Origin: JAADHI01 sp964451325
Lineage (GTDB): Bacteria > Nitrospirota > Nitrospiria > SBBL01 > JAADHI01
NCBI GenBank assembly: GCA_964451325.1
Contig: CAYVHO010000007.1
Coordinates: 1 to 64,000, forward strand
Direction: 5' to 3'
DNA length: 64,000 nucleotides
The position numbers and the translations under genes are program-made. Of this stretch, positions 24,490 to 33,699 are shown piece after piece. The notes beneath the pieces were generated by a model that saw only the letters and a list, made by a program, of their open reading frames with translations, did no database searches and was not told the DNA's origin. Position 1 is the first letter of the stretch. The number at the start of each line of letters is the position of its first letter.

Positions 24490-26235
24490 TTAGCGTCGCC
24501 AGCCGGATGAGGCCTTTGGGTCGGCATTGCTGAGCAAGGGCAAAAAATGCTCAGCGTAGGCAGCCAACTTCTTAGGGCCGACCCCGTTGATTTGAAGCAT
24601 TTCGTCTTCGCTTTGCGGGCGGGCCGCAATCATTTCCAGTAAAACCGCATCGCTGAAAACCAGGTAGGCGGGAACGCCTCTTTCATCCGCTAATTTTTTT
24701 CGTAAGACCTTGAGTTTGCCTAAAAGTTCGAGCGCGGCCGCATCTTCTGCAGGATCATCCGAGCTTGTCCTCTGGGGGATGATTCGTGTGCTGCGTATTT
24801 TCTTTTGAGCCTGGGGTCGGATTTCTTTGAGCAAATCACGTTGTAGGCAGTGATCACAAGATTTTTCGCAAGCGGGAATTTTTTCTCCAAAATAGGCGAC
24901 CAGGGCCTCATGGCGACAGCCATTTTTTTCTGCCAGCCGAAACATTGCCCTTGTCTGTTCTGCGCTCCGGTTTTGCAAAACTTCATCGCTCCCGTTCACA
25001 AAACGATCATAGCTCATGACCTCTGACCAGGAATAAAAGAGAATACAATCGCTACCCACACCATCACGTCCTGCGCGTCCGATTTCCTGATAATAGCCGT
25101 CGATGCTTTTGGGCATGTCCCGGTGAATGACGTAACGTACATTGGGTTTGTCGATGCCCATGCCAAAGGCTACAGTTGCGACAATCACATCCACTTCGTC
25201 ACGTCGAAACATCTCCTGGGCTTCATCGCGTCGTTCGTGCGGCATGCCCGCGTGATAACACATGACACCCACCCCATTTTTGGCTAAATAAGCGGCCGTC
25301 TGCTCGACCCCTTTTCGGCTGAGGCAATAAATGATGCCGGATTGTCCTTTTCTGGATTGCACCAAGTGCAGGATATCTTCTTTGGTATGACGGCCATTCC
25401 CTTTTTTGTAGGCATGTAAATGCAGGTTGTGTCGAAAGAAAGAACCTCGATAGCGAAAGGGCCTCGACATGCCCATTTGTTGTGCAATGTCGTCGGCGAC
25501 CTTGTCGGTGGCGGTTGCGGTTAAGGCCAAAACAGGCACATGACCAAAATGGGTTTTGAGATCAGAGAGATTGCGATAGGCCGGCCTAAAATCGTGTCCC
25601 CACTGACTGATACAGTGGGCCTCGTCGATGGCAATGAGATTGATCTTGCTGCGTGAGAGCAGATCAAAGAGATTGCCGTCCAGTCCTTCGGGAGCGATGT
25701 AAACCAAGTCGTATTGGCCTGAGATGAGTCGTGCCGTACGGCTTCGGCGTTCGTCGGTGTCCAGGCTTGAGTTGATAAAGGTGGCTTCCATGCCAAATTC
25801 GGTCAAGGCATCGACCTGGTCTTTCATCAGCGAAATCAAAGGGGAGATGACCAATGTGGTGCCGGGAAAAATTTTGGCTGGAATCTGATAGGTGAGTGAT
25901 TTTCCGGCCCCCGTGGGCATGATGCCGACGGCATCGTGTCCAGCAAGCACTGCTGCGATAAGTTCTTCTTGTCCGGCACGGAAACTTGCGTAACCAAAAA
26001 TTGTTTCCAACACGGCTTTGGGTGTTTCGCGAAGCGGTTTGACTTCAGCGAGTCTTCGGATCCACTTGAGTAAGGGGGGGTCAAAAAGCGCGGGTGTACT
26101 GCGATAGATTTCACGCAAGCCTTCAATCCGTTGTGAAAAGCCCGTATCAATCCCCCTGCCATCAGGTTGTGCGGCAATTTGAGCGAGGGCTTCCACCTCT
26201 GTCATGAGTTTTTCTTTTGTCCAGTCGCTGATCAT
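24490..26235 (-). CDS. recQ: ATP-dependent DNA helicase RecQ
   Basis: A 581-residue helicase with a roughly 75-residue N-terminal extension not usual in RecQ. The helicase core has MPTGAGKSLTYQIPA (Walker A), IDEAHCISQWGHDFRP, LTATAT, and GMGIDKPNVRYVIH with EIGRAGRDG. The RQC zinc site (C-x16-C-x3-C-x2-C around ACEKSCDHC) and a C-terminal HRDC domain (ending NGVGPKKLAAYAEHFLPLL) follow. The winged-helix part seems short, as in compact RecQ forms. It is the first of a leftward block but 54 nt from the next gene downstream. Confidence 0.94.
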   Translation of the reverse strand: MISDWTKEKLMTEVEALAQIAAQPDGRGIDTGFSQRIEGLREIYRSTPALFDPPLLKWIRRLAEVKPLRETPKAVLETIFGYASFRAGQEELIAAVLAGHDAVGIMPTGAGKSLTYQIPAKIFPGTTLVISPLISLMKDQVDALTEFGMEATFINSSLDTDERRSRTARLISGQYDLVYIAPEGLDGNLFDLLSRSKINLIAIDEAHCISQWGHDFRPAYRNLSDLKTHFGHVPVLALTATATDKVADDIAQQMGMSRPFRYRGSFFRHNLHLHAYKKGNGRHTKEDILHLVQSRKGQSGIIYCLSRKGVEQTAAYLAKNGVGVMCYHAGMPHERRDEAQEMFRRDEVDVIVATVAFGMGIDKPNVRYVIHRDMPKSIDGYYQEIGRAGRDGVGSDCILFYSWSEVMSYDRFVNGSDEVLQNRSAEQTRAMFRLAEKNGCRHEALVAYFGEKIPACEKSCDHCLQRDLLKEIRPQAQKKIRSTRIIPQRTSSDDPAEDAAALELLGKLKVLRKKLADERGVPAYLVFSDAVLLEMIAARPQSEDEMLQINGVGPKKLAAYAEHFLPLLSNADPKASSGWRR

Positions 26236-26289
26236 CGGGGAGGATTTTAAAAGAGACCAAGCGGAAAGGCAAGCGGGAATCTGATCATT

Positions 26290-26997
26290 TTATTTTGATT
26301 TTCGGACAATTACTTTTTTCAAGGGACTCAGGTTGATTTCGTCGATGACGGTTTCCGGGCGCATTTTGAGTACGAATAAAATGTTTTGTGCGACGTCATT
26401 GGCTTCGATGTAGTTCTCTTCTTCTGTGCCGGGTTCGAAATCAAGTTCCTCAAAAAAGGGGGTTTTGACCATGCCCGGATTGATCATTGTGAGGCGTACA
26501 CCCGATTTTGCGCATTCTTTTCTTAAGGATTGCGCAAAACCGCGTAGGGCAAATTTACTTGCACAATAAATCGCCCCGTATTTTCCGCCCTCTAATGCGG
26601 CTTCTGATCCAATAAAGATGATATCCGAGTGTTTTAATTGTTTGAATTGGGGGAGGAGGCTTTTTACGAGGTAGGCCTGGCTCACGAAATTGAGATCCAT
26701 CAGGTTTTTGATTTGTTCAAAAGAAAAGGTTTCGAGGCTGCCAAAACGGCCTTGTCCGGCGCAGGTGATGAGTGCGCTAATTTTGGGGTGCGCTCGGCAA
26801 ATTGTGGAGAAGGCTTGTGGGAGGGTTTCAAGTTGAGAGAGATCAAGCGATACAGCGCTAAAATTTGGGTGTTCAATTTTTTCGCGGCTAAAGTCTCGGG
26901 CGATGCCGATGACATCATTTCCCGCTGCAAGCAGTTCTTTTGTGGTCTCCAGTCCGATGCCGGATGACGCACCAGTGAGCAGAATGGTCCGTTTCAT
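26290..26997 (-). CDS. Short-chain dehydrogenase/reductase
   Basis: A 235-residue classical SDR. The nucleotide motif TGASSGIGLE and the catalytic Tyr-x3-Lys in YCASKFALRG are present, and a Ser in IGSEAALEGG supplies the triad. The substrate is unknown. It overlaps the radical SAM gene by 4 nt (ATGA), so it is co-translated with it. Confidence 0.92.
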   Translation of the reverse strand: MKRTILLTGASSGIGLETTKELLAAGNDVIGIARDFSREKIEHPNFSAVSLDLSQLETLPQAFSTICRAHPKISALITCAGQGRFGSLETFSFEQIKNLMDLNFVSQAYLVKSLLPQFKQLKHSDIIFIGSEAALEGGKYGAIYCASKFALRGFAQSLRKECAKSGVRLTMINPGMVKTPFFEELDFEPGTEEENYIEANDVAQNILFVLKMRPETVIDEINLSPLKKVIVRKSK

Positions 26998-28007
26998 GTC
27001 GGTTCACAGTCTGAGCTACAGCGATAATAAATCTCTTTTGGAATATAATTGAAAAGAGCCGTTTCACAGGTTTTTAGCATTTCAGCCTCTATCGTTGCAG
27101 GGTAGCTCGTGAGACCTTGTTTTGTGTCGTAGTGGCTCGCAAAAAGGGCTTCGTCCGGATAAAGCTTCGTAATATTTCGAAAAAAAGTCCGGGGCATTCG
27201 GAAAAGTCCGGTACTCACACTGTGGAGTTTACTGGCATCCAGTTCGCTAAAAATGTTTTCAAATAAGGCTTCGTAATCAGCTTGAAAATCCGCGTGATAA
27301 ATCAGGGGTTCAAAACGCAGTGCCAGCGACCAGCCCGCGTCCTGCAATTTTTTTGCGGCGGCGATGCGCTTTGAGAACGCGGGCACACGGTGTTCCAATT
27401 GTTTTGAGACCCGTTCGGGTGAGAAGCTTAGGGCAATGATGACGTTTTTGACCGCTTCGTGTTTGAGCAGGCTCCGAATCTGTGCACTTTTGGTTCTGAG
27501 TTCGAGTGTTGCTTGAGGGACGTTTTTAAAAAAAGGCACAAAATAGGCGGCAAATTGACTGTATTGTTCCAGGGCCAAACTATCACTGTCGTAGCCTGCA
27601 TAAAAATAAGAGGGGGCTTCTCCACATTTTTGTATCGTTTCTTTGATTTCTTTTCCAAAATCTTCGTAGTTCACAAAAAGCACGTAGTAGGCCGAGCGAT
27701 ACATACCCTGTAAAAAGCAGTAACGGCAATCGTAAGGGCAGTTGAGTAAATGTGAAAAATAATAACTATTTTCATTGCCAAAACCATAACCTGACGGTGC
27801 GGGCAAGACAAAATGTTGGTGTTTTTTTGCAAGAATCAAGGCGGGTCGTTTTTTTTGCAAACGAAAATTTTGAGCCTTTGGATTAAACACTTCTCCATAA
27901 CGTTCACAGGCAATATGGGGGAGTGCCTCACACTTTTTTAATATGTTTTGTACTCGAGGCAAGCTGCGGCATTGCTCTTCAATGTAGAGGGCTGAAAATC
28001 CGGGCAT
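26994..28007 (-). CDS. SPL-family radical SAM protein
   Basis: A 337-residue radical SAM enzyme resembling spore photoproduct lyase, which repairs thymine dimer-type lesions. The CxxxCxxC cluster motif is NCPYDCRYCF (C90, C94, C97), and the preceding HFVLPAPSGYGFGNENSYYF and following LRTKSAQIRSLL and ALRFEPLIY blocks fit the SPL fold. No sporulation genes are seen, and many non-sporulating bacteria carry SPL homologs of unproven function. It is sandwiched in a tight operon with the nucleoside phosphorylase-like gene and the SDR. Confidence 0.83.
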   Translation of the reverse strand: MPGFSALYIEEQCRSLPRVQNILKKCEALPHIACERYGEVFNPKAQNFRLQKKRPALILAKKHQHFVLPAPSGYGFGNENSYYFSHLLNCPYDCRYCFLQGMYRSAYYVLFVNYEDFGKEIKETIQKCGEAPSYFYAGYDSDSLALEQYSQFAAYFVPFFKNVPQATLELRTKSAQIRSLLKHEAVKNVIIALSFSPERVSKQLEHRVPAFSKRIAAAKKLQDAGWSLALRFEPLIYHADFQADYEALFENIFSELDASKLHSVSTGLFRMPRTFFRNITKLYPDEALFASHYDTKQGLTSYPATIEAEMLKTCETALFNYIPKEIYYRCSSDCEPT

Positions 28008-28011
28008 GGTC

Positions 28012-28824
28012 TTAAAAACTCAGTTGATGGGTCGCGAGCGCATTTGAAAGTGCGGCAAGAAATGTTTTTGCGTTTCTATGGTTTATGACTTGAATCTGAG
28101 GCGGAAGGGCTTTTCCAAAAAGGACTTGTGTGCGTTTCAGTAATTGCTTGAGTTGGCTTTTTTGTGTCTCGGTAAAATGCCAGTGCTGGATTATTGGGTC
28201 AAACTGAGGGTGCGGTGCATATATTTTCCGGTAGGGTTCGATTTCTGATGTGAGTGTTGAGATGACACGCTTGATCTCAGGCATCCGGTCTTCAATGAGT
28301 CCGCTTACAAAAGTTTTTGTTATTTTTGCCACGTCTGCTTTTGGGTGATCGGAAACAACTTTATAGGATTGAATGAATTCCGCCGTGGTGCTGCGTATTG
28401 CAGCACCATAGTAGCCACTTGCCTCCATGTCGTAAGCACTGTTCTGTTTATAGTCTTTTTCCACTTGATCCACCGTGATTAAATCGCTCGTGGGCAAGGC
28501 AAAGGGCAGGACTTGTGGCGGATAATATCTTCGTCCAGTGGCCTGATCTTGAATACGATGTGCGATAAAACCTGCTGAAATCTGCTGTTTCTGATGTCCG
28601 GCAATCCCGATATTTAGCCAAGCGCTTGCACCCTTTTCCCGGTTTAAAGCTTGCAGATAGCCAACCGCTGCTGCGGCTGAAGATTTTCCGATGCCCGATA
28701 CAATGAGCGTCATTTTCCCATGGGTATAGATCACAAAAGGGTGTTTGCCTACAAGGGTTTTCATTTTGTAGTGAGCGATGAGGGGTAAGGCTTCATGGAT
28801 CAATGCCACAACAATCTGAATCAC
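28012..28824 (-). CDS. Nucleoside phosphorylase/nucleosidase-like protein
   Basis: A 270-residue protein of the PNP/MTAN fold. LIVSGIGKSSAAAAVG, LNIGIAGHQ, the ribose-binding YDMEASGYYGAA and the base-contacting VSDHPK are all recognisable. Members cleave purine nucleosides, methylthioadenosine or S-adenosylhomocysteine. The last would fit beside a SAM-dependent radical enzyme, which yields 5'-deoxyadenosine; this link is inference. It is the first gene of the triad with the SPL-like and SDR genes, 4 nt before the SPL start. Confidence 0.8.
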   Translation of the reverse strand: MIQIVVALIHEALPLIAHYKMKTLVGKHPFVIYTHGKMTLIVSGIGKSSAAAAVGYLQALNREKGASAWLNIGIAGHQKQQISAGFIAHRIQDQATGRRYYPPQVLPFALPTSDLITVDQVEKDYKQNSAYDMEASGYYGAAIRSTTAEFIQSYKVVSDHPKADVAKITKTFVSGLIEDRMPEIKRVISTLTSEIEPYRKIYAPHPQFDPIIQHWHFTETQKSQLKQLLKRTQVLFGKALPPQIQVINHRNAKTFLAALSNALATHQLSF

Positions 28825-29210
28825 GGGTGGTTTTCCCTCTTCACAAAGCTATTCCCCAGGGAGTTTCATGTATTTTGCACTTCGAGTGCAAGAACTTTAT
28901 TTCTATCTGTTTGAGTGATGTCCTGAATCGTTTTTCTATGGCATTATTTTTTCCGAAAAGATTAATAACTTTGAGGAATACTCTTTCTTAAAGGCTTTTT
29001 TTATTTAAAACGTAGTCCAGGGTACAGGTTCCATTTCTTTTTTCTCCTTATTTTGCTGATGCGTGTCCATTTTTCGTCGTTGTCATCCATGGGAATGGTC
29101 ATGCACTGCGGGGACATCAGTCGTCGCAGAATATGAATAAAATCAAGGAAGTTCTGAGAAAAACCAGTTTAAGGTTTGATCTGAGCTTCCAAAAAAAAGG
29201 AGAAAAATCA
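28825..29210. other. Intergenic region
   Basis: No recognised gene. A 9-codon frame with a Shine-Dalgarno (AAGGAG) lies on the minus strand at 29005-29034 but shows nothing else to support it. The region must hold the divergent promoters of the nucleosidase operon and the secreted protein gene at 29211; no clear sigma70 boxes were identified. Confidence 0.4.
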
Positions 29211-30122
29211 ATGAAACTATATCTCATGCTTACGCTGGGGTTTTGCTGCATTTTGTTTTTCGCAGATCCTGTGTTGGCTCAAAATATAAACACAAATACA
29301 ACAAGTACAACGGTCGGTTCGACGCAGTTCGGCACACTCCTGAGTCCGGCGGATTTGGGGGTAATCATGCAGTCGACGGTTGCACCGACTTGCACTGGGC
29401 CGAATGATGCGCGAGATTGTGGTTTGTTTGGCTTGGATGGCATAGCCGGGACGAATGATGATTTTTTTAGAAAAGATGCGATGCCCGGTGCGTACACGAG
29501 TAGTGCCTTGGGTATCGTATCGGTGAATCCTAATTTTGCATGTGGCCCGACAGTCAGCTCCACGAGCTGTGTCAATTTAATGCAAAATACCAGTGGCATG
29601 GGTGGACCGCAAACGGGGGTCAATTTCACCGGACGTGATTTAGTCGGGCAGATTAACACCGATATCAGGCTCGGAGACGGAACGACAGCAGGAATGCCGG
29701 ATGGGTTTTTGCGTTTTACGCTCGACCCGGCGACGGGAGATGCGAGCATTGATCAATTGATCGACCACCAGATTGACTTAGGGGGTGGAAATGTCATGGA
29801 TTTTGTCCAGCGTGACGCAACGATTGGTGTGGGGAACTTGATTCCCGATCCCATTCGTGGCCCTTTGACTTTGCTCCCATTTACAGCACCTGCACAGCTT
29901 TCTGGTGGTTTGGGTGATGTCGGGCTTGTTTCCCGTTTGCAGTTGAAACAAGGGGCAGCTGATGGATTCGGTGGATTGAATCTTGATGTGTCTGCTAATT
30001 TTCCTGCGGGTGCACCGGGGAAATTAGCCTTTCCATCAGAGGGGATGTTTGTCACGCCGGGTTTAAATACGGGGATTGATTCAAGCCTCATCCCAGGTCT
30101 TGATGGGATCGGATTTCCATAA
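29211..30122 (+). CDS. Secreted protein of unknown function
   Basis: A 303-residue protein with a clear signal peptide (LMLTLGFCCILFFADPVLAQ, cleavage near residue 24). The mature part is rich in Gly, Asn, Thr and Asp and low in Lys. It has short Asp-rich loops such as LDGIAGTNDDFF that resemble calcium-binding turns, and four cysteines in CTGPNDARDC and CGPTVSSTSC. No family is recognised; it could be a surface or outer-membrane-associated protein. The ATG at 29211 has AAGGAG 7-8 nt upstream; a frame start at 29133 would bury the signal peptide. A perfect terminator follows. Confidence 0.7.
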   Translation: MKLYLMLTLGFCCILFFADPVLAQNINTNTTSTTVGSTQFGTLLSPADLGVIMQSTVAPTCTGPNDARDCGLFGLDGIAGTNDDFFRKDAMPGAYTSSALGIVSVNPNFACGPTVSSTSCVNLMQNTSGMGGPQTGVNFTGRDLVGQINTDIRLGDGTTAGMPDGFLRFTLDPATGDASIDQLIDHQIDLGGGNVMDFVQRDATIGVGNLIPDPIRGPLTLLPFTAPAQLSGGLGDVGLVSRLQLKQGAADGFGGLNLDVSANFPAGAPGKLAFPSEGMFVTPGLNTGIDSSLIPGLDGIGFP

Positions 30123-30147
30123 CGGTTTTATTTTTTAATTGAATGGC

Positions 30148-30187
30148 AAGCAGGTTTGCGCATAGGAACGCGCAAACCTGCTTTTTT
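30148..30187 (+). terminator. Intrinsic terminator
   Basis: A perfect 14-bp stem, 30148-30161 with 30170-30183 (AAGCAGGTTTGCGC), an 8-nt loop and a T6 tail. It ends the transcript of the secreted protein gene. Confidence 0.92.
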
Positions 30188-30237
30188 GGAGACACATTCT
30201 GCTTTACCTTATCCCAGTGCCGAAGTAAGATGAGCGC

Positions 30238-30603
30238 ATGAACCTTGGATTTCAGTTCAAAAATTTCCATTATTTGCTTATTTCTCTATTAATCCTTGTG
30301 GGTCTCGGCTGTCAAGAAAAGGAGACGCTGTTGCCGGAGCATCGCGGTGGACAGCTTTATCAGGGCAAAGTCCGGATGGATGTTAAATGTCATGGCTGTC
30401 ATGGCTGGATGGGGGAAGGTTCTATGCATGCCCCTGCCTTGGCGAAGGATGGGCAATCCATCTCTTATTTTGATTTTTATTCTGCAGTGACTTTCGGGCG
30501 GGGTGGTGGCATGCCTGCTTATCAGCGGGTTTTCTCGGAAAAAGACATGAAGCTGATGATGGATTGGTTGCAACTGGTTTCAGTGTTACGGTCAGAAAAA
30601 TGA
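30238..30603 (+). CDS. Small c-type cytochrome
   Basis: A 121-residue exported protein. A hydrophobic N-terminus ends in a lipobox-like VGLGC (C25), so it may be lipid-anchored. One heme site is CHGCH (51-55), and GGMPAY supplies a likely Met axial ligand, the class I cytochrome c pattern. It overlaps the next gene by 4 nt (ATGA), so the two are coupled. Confidence 0.85.
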   Translation: MNLGFQFKNFHYLLISLLILVGLGCQEKETLLPEHRGGQLYQGKVRMDVKCHGCHGWMGEGSMHAPALAKDGQSISYFDFYSAVTFGRGGGMPAYQRVFSEKDMKLMMDWLQLVSVLRSEK

Positions 30604-31970
30604 AAGGCCTGAAGCGTCTTTTTTTCTGGGGGATGTTTGCGCTCTTTTTTGTTTTTCCGATCCTCTTTGTTGTGTTTGTTGTTGAGTCTGTCCCCATGGT
30701 TTCCGATGTCGAAATAATGAATACCGAGAATGCCGTAAAGACACGTGCCTTTGCAAAACAAGTCCTACGGCAGCTCTTGCAGGAAAACGATCAGCCTATT
30801 TTAATCTCGGCGACAGAAGACGAACTAAACGGCGCTTTTGCAATCGCCCATCGCACCGTCCGACGTGCGCGGGGTCGGGCGGTGATTTCAAACCTTGGGC
30901 TTGAGCTATCGGGGACTTTTCAGCTCCCCGAAAATCCACTTGGAAACTATCTCAATTTTGAGCTGATTCTAAGTCCTTCAGCCCAGGGTCTTCATTTTGC
31001 TCAGGCAAAACTGGGGCAGATTGTTTTGCCGGATAGGGCGACCCGTTTTTTGCTCCGTTTGAGTCTTGATCTCGTCTTTGGTCAGGGCGAGGGGGAATAT
31101 CTTTTGCGTGCAGTAGAATCTGTGCATTTAGAAGAGAAACGTATTGTTGTGTCCTTGAAGTCGATTCCCAGAATGAATCAACTGGTGCAACAAATGCGGG
31201 GGCGTGTGCGAGACCTTCGAGATGAAGTCCGCCCCATGGGAGATCCCGCGCTGGTTCGGGTCTATTATCGTCGTATAATGGCGCTTTCTGAAGACGCCCC
31301 GCGTGACGAGGCCCTTTCACTCGCATATTATATTTCACGCTTGTTCAAGATTGCGTCCCAAACAGGAGGGGACGCGGTGGATGAAAATCGCTCGGCGATT
31401 CTGGCCTTGGGTATTTATTTCGGGTCTTGGCGGGTCGAACAGATGATTGGCACGGTGCGCACGGAGGAGATGTTGGCTCACGAGCGTTTGACAAAGGGTG
31501 TGGGACTTGCGGGACGGCGGGATTTGAGATTACATTTTATTATTTCTGCGGCACTTGAGATTGCAGCCAAAAGTGGCGTCAGTCATGCCATTGGAGAATT
31601 TAAAGAACTGTATGATGCAAGAGCGGGTGGCAGTGGTTTTAGTTTTGCCGATCTTGCGGCAGATCGCGCGGGTGTGCGTTTTGCCGATGTGGCAACAGAT
31701 CCCAAAACGGCGGAAGGGATTCAGTATCATCTCTCGGAAAATGAAGTAGAAACGCAGTTTTTCCCCGATATTTCAGCGCTTCCCGAGGGTTTATCCCAGG
31801 CCCGTTTTGAAGCCTATTTTGTGAATGTCGAAGGGCGACGCTATCTTGCGCTCGTGGATGGAATGGATGCCTGTTTGAGTCACTTACCCGCCTATGCGCT
31901 TGAGAAACGTCCCGATGAGACAGGTCCCTGTGATCTGAGATCTGTTGTTCCGGCAACACTCTTGTCCTAG
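30600..31970 (+). CDS. Membrane-anchored protein of unknown function
   Basis: A 456-residue protein with one N-terminal membrane helix (LFFWGMFALFFVFPILFVVFVV) and a large, probably periplasmic, domain. No catalytic motif or named family is recognised. The start is the ATG at 30600, which overlaps the stop of the cytochrome gene; translational coupling suggests the two proteins work together. It is convergent with the transhydrogenase gene. Confidence 0.68.
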   Translation: MKGLKRLFFWGMFALFFVFPILFVVFVVESVPMVSDVEIMNTENAVKTRAFAKQVLRQLLQENDQPILISATEDELNGAFAIAHRTVRRARGRAVISNLGLELSGTFQLPENPLGNYLNFELILSPSAQGLHFAQAKLGQIVLPDRATRFLLRLSLDLVFGQGEGEYLLRAVESVHLEEKRIVVSLKSIPRMNQLVQQMRGRVRDLRDEVRPMGDPALVRVYYRRIMALSEDAPRDEALSLAYYISRLFKIASQTGGDAVDENRSAILALGIYFGSWRVEQMIGTVRTEEMLAHERLTKGVGLAGRRDLRLHFIISAALEIAAKSGVSHAIGEFKELYDARAGGSGFSFADLAADRAGVRFADVATDPKTAEGIQYHLSENEVETQFFPDISALPEGLSQARFEAYFVNVEGRRYLALVDGMDACLSHLPAYALEKRPDETGPCDLRSVVPATLLS

Positions 31971-31987
31971 AATTTGGGGGTTTTTGC

Positions 31988-32025
31988 CTTGAAAAAATGA
32001 TTCATGATTTAATCAGAGGGTTCTA
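31988..32025. repeat. Solo end of the 163-bp repeat family
   Basis: About 38 bp resemble the left end of the element at 9933-10095 in inverted orientation, including GATTTAATCAGAGGGTTC at 32006-32023. No partner end was found nearby. It lies between two convergent genes. Confidence 0.6.
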
Positions 32026-32041
32026 AGTACAGAACGCTTTT

Positions 32042-33472
32042 TTAAATGGCCACTGCTTTTGTCAGTGAATTATAGTGCAGTTTATTGGAGACATTGAGCG
32101 CTGCGACCTTGTAACACTCGGCCAAAGTCGGATAGTTAAAAACGGTTTGCATGAAATAGTCGAGTTTTCCGTTAAGCTGCATCACGGCCTGTCCGACGTG
32201 AATCAACTCTGTCACCCCTGTGCCAATGGCGTGAACACCCAGCAATTTTTCGGTTTCCCGGTGTACAATGATTTTGAGCAGACCGGTGTTATCACCCAAA
32301 ATCTGTCCACGTGCGATTTCTCGATAACGCGCGATACCGGTTTCGTAGGGAACTTTGGCTTTTGTCAGTTCTTCTTCCGTTGCACCCACCATTGAAATCT
32401 CCGGCATGGAATAAATGCCAAAAGGAAAATATTGACCCATGGGTTTACTTTTCACCCCAAACATATGACAGGCTGCGAGCCGTCCCTGTGTCGCGGAGGT
32501 GGCCGCCAAACTCGGGAAACCGATAATGTCGCCCGCCGCATAAATATGTTTCACGGGGGTCCGATAGTGCTGATCGACTTTTAGGCGGCCCCGTTTATCG
32601 GATTTTAGTCCGGCTGATTTGAGGTTGAGTTGATCAACGGCACCCACGCGGCCTGCGGAATAGAGAATTAAATCTGCAATGATGTGTTTGCCTGATTCCA
32701 ATTCAATAAGCCCTTGTTTTTTGTTGCCCCGCTCGATAATTTCCAAACGTGTGACTTCTTCTCCGAGACGGAAGGTGCCGCGTTTGTCTCGTGTTTGATA
32801 CATCAACTCATCAATGATTTCATAATCCAAAAAACCAAGCGGTCGATCTCGTTTATCGATGACCGTCACTTGAATACCCAAGGCGGCAAACATTGTGGCA
32901 TATTCCATTCCGACAACCCCGGCACCAACCACGGCCATGGTGCGCGGGAGTTTGTTGAGGTCTAAGATGCCATCGGATAAAATAATGGTTTCATTGTCGG
33001 GTTGAATCCCTTTTGGCACTGAGGGTTGTGTGCCCACGGCAATCAGAAAATATTTTGAACTGAGTGTGCGCAGGCCCTCATCAGTTTTGACCACAATACG
33101 GTGGGGCCCTTCAAAAGTCGCCGTACCGAGGACGATATCGACATCATTGCGCTGCAATTGATCCTGCTGGATTTCGGATTCTTCCTGAATGACCCGACTC
33201 ACGCGGCTTAAAAGGATGCTGATGTCGACTTTGGGGCGCGGGGCGAAGCCGAGCCCCTTTGAGCGCTGTTGGTGAGAAACGAAGGCATTGACGGCTTCTC
33301 GAAAGGTTTTTGAGGGGATGGTTCCTGTTTCCAAACACACGCCGCCGATACAACGTCGTTTCTCGATTACCGCTACTTTTTTCCCCAGTTTTGCGGCTTG
33401 AATGGCGCTTCTTTGTCCCGCCGGGCCGCTTCCAATACAGATCAAATCATAGTCGAAATCAGCGTTCATCAT
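32042..33472 (-). CDS. sthA: Soluble pyridine nucleotide transhydrogenase
   Basis: A 476-residue flavoprotein of the lipoamide dehydrogenase family. The FAD motif is GSGPAGQRSA. In GGVCLETGTIPSKTFRE one of the two redox-active cysteines is replaced by Thr, as in SthA-type enzymes, so it should not be a disulfide reductase. The NAD(P) motif VVGAGVVGMEYATMFA, the second FAD site IYAAGDIIG and the C-terminal dimer domain are intact. It interconverts NADPH and NADH in the cytosol. It is a single gene with GAGA before the ATG. Confidence 0.9.
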   Translation of the reverse strand: MMNADFDYDLICIGSGPAGQRSAIQAAKLGKKVAVIEKRRCIGGVCLETGTIPSKTFREAVNAFVSHQQRSKGLGFAPRPKVDISILLSRVSRVIQEESEIQQDQLQRNDVDIVLGTATFEGPHRIVVKTDEGLRTLSSKYFLIAVGTQPSVPKGIQPDNETIILSDGILDLNKLPRTMAVVGAGVVGMEYATMFAALGIQVTVIDKRDRPLGFLDYEIIDELMYQTRDKRGTFRLGEEVTRLEIIERGNKKQGLIELESGKHIIADLILYSAGRVGAVDQLNLKSAGLKSDKRGRLKVDQHYRTPVKHIYAAGDIIGFPSLAATSATQGRLAACHMFGVKSKPMGQYFPFGIYSMPEISMVGATEEELTKAKVPYETGIARYREIARGQILGDNTGLLKIIVHRETEKLLGVHAIGTGVTELIHVGQAVMQLNGKLDYFMQTVFNYPTLAECYKVAALNVSNKLHYNSLTKAVAI

Positions 33473-33498
33473 GTTCTCTCCACAGAGACGCTCTTATC

Positions 33499-33527
33499 TT
33501 GACCACGGTCATGTGATCTGATATAAC
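33499..33527 (+). promoter_or_regulatory. Promoter of tRNA-Leu
   Basis: TTGACC (33499-33504), a 17-nt spacer and TATAAC (33522-33527), with the tRNA beginning 15 nt later. Both boxes are one base from consensus. Confidence 0.75.
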
Positions 33528-33542
33528 CCGCCTGTTTTACAA

Positions 33543-33629
33543 GCCGAAGTGGTGGAATTGGTAGACACGCTAGGTTCAGGGTCTAGTGGGGGCAACCCTG
33601 TGGGGGTTCGAGTCCCCCCTTCGGCACCA
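33543..33629 (+). tRNA. tRNA-Leu (CAG)
   Basis: An 87-nt class II tRNA. The acceptor stem GCCGAAG/CTTCGGC, an anticodon stem CTAGG/TCTAG with loop TTCAGGG (anticodon CAG at 33577-33579), a long variable arm and the GGTTCGAGTCC T-arm are all visible. The 3' CCA is encoded at 33627-33629. Confidence 0.96.
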
Positions 33630-33699
33630 TCACATCTCAACCCTGACCTAAGCATCCTAATTTTTATTGGAAAAAATGTCGTCTGTTTCTTACTTCCCC

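Noticed and set aside
29005..29034. Nine-codon minus-strand frame with AAGGAG upstream as a leader peptide
   Set aside because: No regulated gene, attenuator or codon bias follows it; the Shine-Dalgarno alone is not enough at this length.
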